Shown: piece after piece, positions 1 to 5,267 of the stretch
Numbering within the stretch: position 1 is the stretch's first letter
How the letters are laid out: every line of letters starts with the position of its first letter
Assembly: GCA_946611835.1 (NCBI GenBank)
Contig: CAMOEE010000165.1
Span: 1 to 5,646 of the forward strand
DNA length: 5,646 nucleotides
Direction of reading: 5' to 3'
Source of the DNA: an uncultured Treponema sp.
Lineage (GTDB): Bacteria > Spirochaetota > Spirochaetia > Treponematales > Treponemataceae
Notes under the pieces: generated by a model
Database searches by the model: none
Seen by the model: only the letters and a program-made list of their open reading frames with translations
Told to the model about the DNA's origin: nothing
Position numbers and translations under genes: made by a program

Positions 1-10
1 GATTACTAGT

Positions 11-114
11 AAATTCCTCACAGAGCTTTGGAGTACACAGAGAGAATAATGAAAGGGAAAGACTTTCGTAATTCTGAAAGCTCTCTGTGGCCTCTGTTAC
101 TCTGTGAGGAATTT
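11..114. repeat. 104-bp imperfect palindrome of CACAGAG/CTCTGTG heptamers (MITE-like or dispersed repeat)
   Basis: The outer arms 11-25 and 100-114 are a perfect 15-bp inverted repeat. The inner arms 36-44 and 81-89 are a perfect 9-bp inverted repeat in the same register, so paired positions always sum to 125. Between them, 31-33 pairs with 92-94 and there are two G-T pairs, so the whole forms one long interrupted stem. The arms contain CACAGAG at 19-25 and 36-42, and CTCTGTG at 83-89 and 100-106, with a degenerate copy (CTCTGTT) at 92-98. The apex holds GAAAG/CTTTC at 51-55 and 63-67. I see no open reading frame inside it. Similar CTCTGTG-rich repeats are, as I recall, scattered through many bacterial genomes, but I cannot confirm copies elsewhere in this one. 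It could instead be a 3'UTR hairpin of a plus-strand transcript. Confidence 0.7.
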
Positions 115-122
115 CATTAAGG

Positions 123-149
123 CTCGCTCCGTTTGGGGCGAGTTTTTTT
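123..149 (+). terminator. Rho-independent terminator reading rightward
   Basis: CTCGCTCC (123-130) pairs with GGGGCGAG (135-142) over 8 bp, including one G-U pair, around a GTTT tetraloop. Seven T residues (143-149) follow on the plus strand. On the minus strand the hairpin is not followed by a T-run, so it mainly serves plus-strand transcription, although it may also slow readthrough from the cyclase gene, which stops at 161. No plus-strand gene is visible in the window, so its gene should end at or left of the window start. Confidence 0.85.
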
Positions 150-160
150 GTGTGCGTAAC

Positions 161-1945
161 TTACATTACGAAGGTGAAGACGTTTCCCTCGGTTTTTTTG
201 CTCTTGTAGAGGCCTTCATCGGCCCTCATGTAGAGAGTTTCAAAGCCGTCTCTCCCTTCGAGATTCGTTTTCGGGAAGAATGATATGCCGGTGCTCATTG
301 AAATCTTTCGTTCCCCAAGGGCCGGAATGTTTATTTTATTTATCTGGTCAAAAAATCTTTCCATAATGCGTTTTCCGACTTCCTTACTTGTAACTCCCGG
401 ACTGAAAACCGCATATTCGTCTCCGCCAAGCCTGAAATAAATGTCATCATCACGGAAAGTGTTTTTCATACATTCTGCAATGGCACAGATCACTTCGTCT
501 CCAACTTTGTGCCCAAGAGTATCGTTAATCGATTTGAATTTGTCAGCATCCATAAGGCAGAACATTCCCTTTTTCCCTTCGAAAATTGCCTGCCTTATGC
601 GAAGTTCTCCTGTTCCCCTGTTTGTGATTCCTGTCATCAAGTCTGTTTCTGAAAGCTTGCGGAGTTTTTCCTGTTGTTTCCGGTCCTCATCAATTGATTC
701 AAGTACCCAGAGCACATGATGGATTGAATTGTCACTTGAAAAATCTACGGTGATGAAGCGGATGCGAAGCCACTGCCCCTTAAAATCAAAAATCTCCTGG
801 GAGATGGAAGAAGTTCCTTGCAAACGCTCCTCAAGGGTATCCATATCCATAAAGCGTCTTAAAATGTCCCTTGACTGCTCGGAAGCTATAAGGTTTGCGA
901 AATGTGTCGAACGTGCCTGAAAATTTGTAAAATCGCCCTCAAAAAGAGCATCAAAATCTCTGGTCGTGCGGATCAGTTCAATAGAGCCTGTCTTTAAGCT
1001 GATTTTTGCTGCGGCTACATAAATGTTTGCGACCGCATTGACTTCGTTCCCCAGAGCCTTTGCTTCTTCATATTTATGATTCATATACAGGAAGGCAATT
1101 AATACCAGGACAATTACAAGTAGAAGTATAACAACCGTAATGATATATATGTGCTCCAGGGAATTATAGAGAAGCTGATTGTCAAGGACTAAAAGCAAAA
1201 CCCAGTCATCATTTATTTTTTCTGACAATGTTGTGTGCGTGTCTATAAAGTCATTCTGACTCTTGCTCTTCATCATGTTTTTGCCAACATTTTCACGACT
1301 TGAGTCGGCTAGCACAAAACTTTCTTTGTTGATAACGGATGCAACAAAAATTTCCGGCTGTTCTGCCAGTTTTTCCATCATACTCTGGACTCTATCCAAA
1401 AAAATGTCCATTGAAACTACGCTTTCGTTGTCTTTTAAAAGCTGACTTACAGACATCATCATTGTATTAGTCTGTAAATTTAAGAAAGGCTTTGAAATTA
1501 CCGTTTTCCCTAGTCCAAAAAGTGCAGATGTATACCATGGGCGTATTCTGGGGTTGTAGTCCTCGGGCGGAATCCACCTGCTTCCGTCAAGATATTGCCG
1601 GTTGTAATAACTGTAGATTCCTGTGCTGTTTTCGTCAATTATCGCTGTGTAGGTTTTTGTTTCATTAACAAGATATTGAAGAGCTTCTTCGGCTGCTGCT
1701 CCTCTTTCAAGCATGTCATTCAAGGTGGTCGCTGAGAATTTGATTGCATCAAGAGGCATTTTTAAGTAGAAATTTACCTGACTGGCCGCCTGCATAGTGA
1801 TATTCTGCCATTTTTGTAAGATATTTTCTTTTGAAATCTTATAGAGACTGCGGAAGACACCTACGATAAGAAAAACAGAAATCACAATAACGGCGAAGGA
1901 TACAAGAGCAAATTTACGGTTCAGTTTCAGGGGATTTCTGAGCAT
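161..1945 (-). CDS. Membrane diguanylate cyclase with dCache sensor, PAS-like segment and GGDEF domain
   Basis: This enzyme should condense two GTP into cyclic di-GMP at the inner face of the cytoplasmic membrane. Residues are numbered from the longest possible frame, which begins at a GTG at 1999. Residues 30-49 form membrane segment 1. Residues 50-283 are an extracytoplasmic dCache-like sensor with an RPWY motif at 153-156, and 284-306 form membrane segment 2. Residues 320-435 look PAS-like (weak call), followed by a short charged linker. The GGDEF domain runs from about 450 to 610 and appears catalytically complete: D453 opens DLMTG, D484 is the metal-binding Asp of MDADKF, N492 and D501 are in place, and the signature is GGDEY at 525-529. 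An RxxD product-inhibition site (R516 to D519) sits five residues before it. No EAL or HD-GYP domain is present. The GTG at 1999 lies inside the upstream terminator stem and the ATG at 1963 overlaps the -10 region, so I chose the ATG at 1945 (594 aa), which starts MLRNPLKLNRK just before the membrane helix. It has no Shine-Dalgarno sequence. The ligand is unknown. Confidence 0.92.
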   Translation of the reverse strand: MLRNPLKLNRKFALVSFAVIVISVFLIVGVFRSLYKISKENILQKWQNITMQAASQVNFYLKMPLDAIKFSATTLNDMLERGAAAEEALQYLVNETKTYTAIIDENSTGIYSYYNRQYLDGSRWIPPEDYNPRIRPWYTSALFGLGKTVISKPFLNLQTNTMMMSVSQLLKDNESVVSMDIFLDRVQSMMEKLAEQPEIFVASVINKESFVLADSSRENVGKNMMKSKSQNDFIDTHTTLSEKINDDWVLLLVLDNQLLYNSLEHIYIITVVILLLVIVLVLIAFLYMNHKYEEAKALGNEVNAVANIYVAAAKISLKTGSIELIRTTRDFDALFEGDFTNFQARSTHFANLIASEQSRDILRRFMDMDTLEERLQGTSSISQEIFDFKGQWLRIRFITVDFSSDNSIHHVLWVLESIDEDRKQQEKLRKLSETDLMTGITNRGTGELRIRQAIFEGKKGMFCLMDADKFKSINDTLGHKVGDEVICAIAECMKNTFRDDDIYFRLGGDEYAVFSPGVTSKEVGKRIMERFFDQINKINIPALGERKISMSTGISFFPKTNLEGRDGFETLYMRADEGLYKSKKTEGNVFTFVM

Positions 1946-1953
1946 ACAAGAAA

Positions 1954-1981
1954 ATTGTAACATTATTTTAAGATTTTGCAA
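1954..1981 (-). promoter_or_regulatory. Extended -10 promoter of the diguanylate cyclase gene
   Basis: On the minus strand TTGCAA (1976-1981, 4 of 6 matches to consensus) is followed after 16 bp by TACAAT (1954-1959, 5 of 6). A TG one base upstream of the hexamer makes an extended -10 element. Initiation would fall near 1946-1948, only about 1-3 bases before the ATG at 1945. The promoter lies immediately downstream of the tctA terminator, which suggests the cyclase is transcribed separately from the transporter operon. The transcription start is predicted only. Confidence 0.6.
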
Positions 1982-1986
1982 GAAAT

Positions 1987-2017
1987 AAAAAAAGAGCACT
2001 TTTTGTCGTGCTCTTTT
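1987..2017 (-). terminator. Intrinsic terminator of the tctCBA operon
   Basis: Read on the minus strand, AAAAGAGCAC (2008-2017) pairs with GTGCTCTTTT (1990-1999) around an 8-base loop, and the T-run continues through 1987. It starts nine bases after the tctA stop codon. On the plus strand the same stem ends in four T residues, so weak bidirectional action is possible. Confidence 0.9.
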
Positions 2018-2025
2018 GCTGATCT

Positions 2026-3606
2026 TTATTCCTGGATTTTTTCTTCTTGTTCTGCTTCTTTTGCCCTCTGCTCGGCTTCACGCCTTTCGATTTTCCGATG
2101 GTTCAGGACTGCTGTTATCAGGGAAATGAGGGCGAGACCGAAGAATATGAGACAGATTGGCCTTGTGAAAATCAGCGAGAATCTTCCGTCTACGATTTGC
2201 ATGTAGCGGCGGATGTTTGATTCGCACAGAGGACCGAGAATCAATGCCAGAAGAATTGGTGAAAGGGAGAATCCGTACTTCTGGAGAAGGTAGCCGATTA
2301 CGCCCATCACGATAGCAAAGTAGACGTCGAACATGCTCTGGTTGATTGAGTAGGCTCCCACCAGAGAAAGAATAAGAATACAGGGAATCAGGAAATATCT
2401 CTGAACTGAAATTACCTTTGCGAAGAGTTTTACGCCGAACATACCTACAATCAGGAAGGCAAGGTTTGCGGTAAGCAAAGCTCCGAACACGGAATAGACT
2501 ATATCAAGATGCTCGACATACATCATAGGGCCGGGCTGGAATCCGTGCATAATGAAAGCTCCCATTAAGACTGCCGTGTTTGAGTCACCAGGAACGCCAA
2601 GGGCAAGCATTGGAATCATGGCACCACCAGAACAGCCGTTGTTCGCACATTCGGCGGCGGCAATTCCTTCAGGGGAGCCTTTTCCGAATTCTTCAGGGCG
2701 TTTTGAACTTCGTTTTGCCTCGCTGTATGAAACGAATGCCGCAATGTCTCCGCCTGCACCCGGAATCGAGCCGATGAATGTTCCGATTAGTCCGCCCTTG
2801 ATGATGTGTTTGAAGATTCGCCTCAAATCATCTTTTTTAGGACAGACATTTGCTATTACGGAACGAAGATAGCGCAGGACAGGATTTGCAATCATGGCAC
2901 CGTCATCAACTTTTTTTGCCGGAGCACTCTTGAGCATATGCTCGAAATTTGCGATTACTTCACTTACGGCAAAAAGACCAATCAAGGCAGGGATAAATGG
3001 AATTCCGTCGTAGAGGCCACGAAGCTTGAAGAATCTCAAATATGCGCAGGTTTTATCCATTCCGACCGTTCCAATCAAAAGACCGAAACAGGCGCTTATC
3101 AAACCTTTGACGATTGATTTCCCGGAAATAGAAACGATTACGCTCAAACCGAAAACTGCCAGAGCAAAGAATTCTGCAGGACCGAACTTAAGTGCGGCTT
3201 TTGAGATTGTGGGGGAGAGGAAGGTCATTACAAGGGCACCGATGATTCCTCCGCAGAATGAAGAGAACAAAGACACCGTGAGAGCCCTGCCTGGTTCACC
3301 TTTTTGTCCCATGGGATAGCCGTCAAGAACGGTAGCTGCGGCTGCAGGAGTTCCAGGCGTGTGAATGAGAATGGCTGCAATAGAACCACCGTACATTCCG
3401 CCACAGAAAATTCCCAGAAGCATTGCGACGCCAGGGATAAAGTCAAGTCCGTAAGTGAAAGGAACGAGAAGGGCTATTCCCATGGTTGCGGTGAGACCCG
3501 GAATAGAACCGATAAGGATACCTCCGGCTGCACCGATTAAAGTGTAGAGAAGGGTTGAAGGCGCAAAGACCTGTGAAAAACTTGTAAGAATCAAATTGAA
3601 ATCCAT
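2026..3606 (-). CDS. tctA: Tripartite tricarboxylate transporter, large membrane subunit TctA
   Basis: This is the large permease of a TTT-family secondary transporter. It sits in the cytoplasmic membrane and carries the carboxylate delivered by TctC, presumably using an ion gradient. At 526 aa it is close to the usual length of about 500, plus a tail. Strongly hydrophobic throughout, it shows the two family signatures: IGSIPGLTATMGIA at 32-45 with HTPGTPAAAATVLDGYP at 82-98, and IGSIPGAGGDIAAF at 278-291 with LGVPGDSNTAVLMG at 336-349. The two halves resemble each other, as expected for a duplicated fold. The last 25 residues (502-526) are a charged, Glu/Arg/Lys-rich probable cytoplasmic helix. 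The ATG at 3606 has a strong Shine-Dalgarno (AGGAGG, 5 bases upstream). The gene is preceded by tctB with a 9-base gap and followed by a terminator. The substrate cannot be read from this sequence. Confidence 0.96.
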   Translation of the reverse strand: MDFNLILTSFSQVFAPSTLLYTLIGAAGGILIGSIPGLTATMGIALLVPFTYGLDFIPGVAMLLGIFCGGMYGGSIAAILIHTPGTPAAAATVLDGYPMGQKGEPGRALTVSLFSSFCGGIIGALVMTFLSPTISKAALKFGPAEFFALAVFGLSVIVSISGKSIVKGLISACFGLLIGTVGMDKTCAYLRFFKLRGLYDGIPFIPALIGLFAVSEVIANFEHMLKSAPAKKVDDGAMIANPVLRYLRSVIANVCPKKDDLRRIFKHIIKGGLIGTFIGSIPGAGGDIAAFVSYSEAKRSSKRPEEFGKGSPEGIAAAECANNGCSGGAMIPMLALGVPGDSNTAVLMGAFIMHGFQPGPMMYVEHLDIVYSVFGALLTANLAFLIVGMFGVKLFAKVISVQRYFLIPCILILSLVGAYSINQSMFDVYFAIVMGVIGYLLQKYGFSLSPILLALILGPLCESNIRRYMQIVDGRFSLIFTRPICLIFFGLALISLITAVLNHRKIERREAEQRAKEAEQEEKIQE

Positions 3607-3610
3607 GCTG

Positions 3611-3617
3611 TCCTCCT
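3611..3617 (-). promoter_or_regulatory. Shine-Dalgarno site of tctA overlapping the tctB stop codon
   Basis: The minus strand reads TAGGAGGACAGCATG. The tctB stop TAG (3616-3618) shares bases with the AGGAGGA ribosome binding site of tctA. Ribosomes ending tctB would finish on the tctA initiation site, favouring translational coupling of the two membrane subunits. Confidence 0.85.
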
Positions 3618-4095
3618 AAAAAAGATTTTCCATGAAGCCAAGAGGCATTGTGATGCCCAGAAGCAGCTTGAAGACGAAGAAAATCAGGACTGTTGCGCCC
3701 ACGGACACGATTGCGTTCATAATGTAAGTTTTTTTGCCTAAGAGCCTGATCATTGCGAAAAGAGTCAGCGGAGTGACGATTAAGAATCCAAGGAAATTCC
3801 AGAGGATTGCGAATGCTACGATTATCAGGAGTCCAAGAAGGGCTTTCTGAATACCTTTGTCCCTGGGGCTGATAGTCGGAGCCTTTTCTGTCTCGACAGG
3901 ATTTTTAAGAAGAAGAATGATATTCTGCACAAGAAGAATTGCACAGCAAATGAAAAGGGCGATGGACAAAGCCCTGGGGAATACTTCCGGGCCAACCGGA
4001 ACATTTTTAAATTTCTTAAAGCCAAAAGTGTACATGAAGGCGGAGCCGGAAATCAGCATGCCTATTATGGCACAGACAATATTTGCTTTTTTCAT
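3616..4095 (-). CDS. tctB: Tripartite tricarboxylate transporter, small membrane subunit TctB
   Basis: This is the small, poorly conserved membrane partner of TctA in the TTT complex. Its 159 aa match the usual 140-170. Hydrophobic stretches lie at about 4-24, 42-63, 84-99, 101-119 and 125-147, with a charged loop at 64-82. The motif VGPEVFPRAL (34-43) near the end of the first loop is typical of TctB proteins. Identification rests on this motif, size, topology and position between tctC and tctA. The ATG at 4095 has only a weak ribosome site (GGA five bases upstream), while tctC and tctA have strong ones. A terminator-like hairpin ends about 12 bases before the start codon, so expression probably depends on readthrough from tctC; I found no convincing promoter of its own. 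Confidence 0.9.
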   Translation of the reverse strand: MKKANIVCAIIGMLISGSAFMYTFGFKKFKNVPVGPEVFPRALSIALFICCAILLVQNIILLLKNPVETEKAPTISPRDKGIQKALLGLLIIVAFAILWNFLGFLIVTPLTLFAMIRLLGKKTYIMNAIVSVGATVLIFFVFKLLLGITMPLGFMENLF

Positions 4096-4107
4096 ATTTT
4101 TCCATAT

Positions 4108-4160
4108 AAAAAAGCCACTGAAAAAAGAAGAATTCCTTATGAATCTTGATTCTCAGTGGC
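4108..4160 (-). terminator. Terminator-like hairpin between tctC and tctB (likely partial terminator)
   Basis: Read on the minus strand, GCCACTGA (4153-4160) pairs perfectly with TCAGTGGC (4114-4121), followed by six T residues (4108-4113). The 31-base interior can form a second stem (AAGATTC at 4141-4147 with GAATTCTT at 4128-4135, one bulged base). The loop is larger than in a classic terminator, so efficiency is uncertain. Its place inside an obvious operon suggests attenuation rather than full stop. Confidence 0.65.
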
Positions 4161-4173
4161 CGTTCGTAAAATA

Positions 4174-4195
4174 TTACCGGACGAAAGCCCGGTAA
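4174..4195 (-). terminator. Stable hairpin just after tctC (mRNA 3' end or weak terminator)
   Basis: The inverted repeat TTACCGG/CCGGTAA (4189-4195 and 4174-4180) extends inward by a G-U and a C-G pair to a 9-bp stem with a UUUC tetraloop. It starts 12 bases after the tctC stop codon. On the minus strand it is followed by TATTTTACG, an interrupted T-run. It could terminate weakly, or protect the tctC message from 3' exonucleases after processing. Confidence 0.6.
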
Positions 4196-4207
4196 AGCTC
4201 TGATTTT

Positions 4208-5179
4208 CTATTCGGTCAAACCGATTGATTTCATTGTAGCTGTGACATCCTCGAAGTTCTGTTTGAGGAATGCGCCGAATTCTTCAGGGTTCTGGTATGC
4301 AAGGTTGAGATTAAGGCTCTTTGCGGTTTTAATGAACTCAGGATCGTTTTCAGCCTTTGTGAATGCGTCGAGAAGAACAGCTTTAACATCTGCCGGGACT
4401 CCCTTTGGAAGACCAAGGCCACGCCATGTAGCATATTCGATGTTGAATCCCTGTTCGTCGAAAGTCTTGATGTTAGGATAGCTTTCCGGGCGTTTTGAAT
4501 CCATTACACCGAGAACTTTAACATTTCCGGCATCAAGCTGAGACTTAACTTCTGCGAGAGAAACTGTGACAGCCTGAATGTGACCACCAGCAACAGCAGT
4601 AACGGCACCAGCTGCACCTTCGAAAGGAATATGCTTTACTTTGATTCCTGTTTTGTCAGCAAGAAGACCTGCACCAATGTGCCATACAGAACCTGGAGCT
4701 GAGTTACCGATTGAAACCTCACCAGGATGAGCCTTACAGTATTCAACAAATTCTGCGACTGAATTGTAAGGAGCATCTGCTTTGACTGTGAGAGTTGCGG
4801 CATCAGCGTTTACACGGATGAGTGGGTCATAGTCAGCGTAAGTGAAGTCAATCAGGCCCTGCTGTGGAAGCGAGTTAAGCTCGAATGTAATCATACCGAC
4901 TGTGTATCCATCAGGCTTTGCATCTTTGATTGCGGCGTGACCGATAGCCCCAGCTCCACCAGTTTTGTTTTCTACGGTGATTGTCTGACCGAGATATTTT
5001 TCTGCAGTTGTACAGAGAGCTCGAAGAACGGCATCAGTACCGCCACCAGCACCCCAAGGACAAATTACGGTAATTCCCTTTGTTGGAAAGGCAGCCTTTT
5101 TTGATTCCTTTTTATTGCAGGAAACAAAAAGACTGGAAGCAAGCACTGCACACATTGATAGAGCAAGAATTTTTTTCAT
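4208..5179 (-). CDS. tctC: TTT substrate-binding lipoprotein TctC (Bug family)
   Basis: This is the extracytoplasmic receptor that captures the carboxylate and hands it to TctAB. Its 323 aa are normal for the family. Residues 1-20 are a lipoprotein signal (basic MKK, hydrophobic core) ending in FVSC, with Cys21 the likely lipidated residue, so the protein should be membrane-anchored rather than free in the periplasm. Family signatures follow: CPWGAGGGTDAVLRA at 40-54, VENKTGGAGAIG at 69-80, KPDGYTVG at 88-95, SIGNSAPGSVWHIG at 156-169 and GAAGAVTAVAGGHI at 188-201. The glycine-rich loops at 43-49 and 73-80 are where Bug proteins bind carboxylate groups. The ATG at 5179 follows a strong GGAGGA site at 9 bases. 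It is the first gene of the operon, with its own promoter upstream and hairpins downstream that may raise its level over TctAB. Which organic acid is bound cannot be decided here. Confidence 0.95.
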   Translation of the reverse strand: MKKILALSMCAVLASSLFVSCNKKESKKAAFPTKGITVICPWGAGGGTDAVLRALCTTAEKYLGQTITVENKTGGAGAIGHAAIKDAKPDGYTVGMITFELNSLPQQGLIDFTYADYDPLIRVNADAATLTVKADAPYNSVAEFVEYCKAHPGEVSIGNSAPGSVWHIGAGLLADKTGIKVKHIPFEGAAGAVTAVAGGHIQAVTVSLAEVKSQLDAGNVKVLGVMDSKRPESYPNIKTFDEQGFNIEYATWRGLGLPKGVPADVKAVLLDAFTKAENDPEFIKTAKSLNLNLAYQNPEEFGAFLKQNFEDVTATMKSIGLTE

Positions 5180-5188
5180 GAGTCATTT

Positions 5189-5195
5189 TCCTCCT
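5189..5195 (-). promoter_or_regulatory. Shine-Dalgarno site of tctC
   Basis: AGGAGGA on the minus strand, preceded by an A-run, ends nine bases before the ATG at 5179. An out-of-frame ATG at 5184-5186 is only two bases from this site and is too close to be used well, which supports 5179 as the start. Confidence 0.8.
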
Positions 5196-5229
5196 TTTTT
5201 GACATGCATAAATATTCTTTTATTTAACA

Positions 5230-5258
5230 AGTTTACATCTTAATTTGGTATTCGTCAA
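5230..5258 (-). promoter_or_regulatory. Predicted sigma70-type promoter of tctCBA
   Basis: On the minus strand TTGACG (5253-5258, 5 of 6 matches) is followed after exactly 17 bp by TAAACT (5230-5235, 4 of 6). Initiation would be near 5222-5224, giving a leader of about 44 bases, AT-rich and without a strong structure or riboswitch that I can see. The promoter lies between the upstream gene's stop (5268) and the tctC Shine-Dalgarno. Confidence 0.6.
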
Positions 5259-5267
5259 AAAATTCTT

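Noticed and set aside
441..1445. Plus-strand open frames opposite the diguanylate cyclase (441-719, 729-920, 1263-1445)
   Set aside because: These are antisense shadows of conserved domains, with no recognisable protein features and no initiation signals.
1946..1999. Extension of the cyclase to the GTG at 1999 or the ATG at 1963
   Set aside because: The GTG is inside the terminator stem of the preceding operon and the ATG at 1963 overlaps the predicted -10 region. Neither has a ribosome site, and the added residues are not protein-like for this family.
2552..3319. Plus-strand open frames of about 65-106 codons opposite tctA (2552-2872, 2580-2777, 2806-3117, 3026-3319)
   Set aside because: They lie fully antisense to a well-supported gene, overlap one another, lack good ribosome sites, and have compositions expected from reading a coding strand backwards.
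3228..4434. Minus-strand out-of-frame frames within tctA, tctB and tctC (3228-3446, 3825-4025, 4231-4434)
   Set aside because: They overlap the real genes in a shifted frame and resemble no known protein.
5112..5186. Short frame starting at the ATG at 5184-5186, overlapping the tctC start
   Set aside because: Its ATG is only two bases from the Shine-Dalgarno, it runs about 24 codons in the wrong frame, and the tctC ATG has better spacing.
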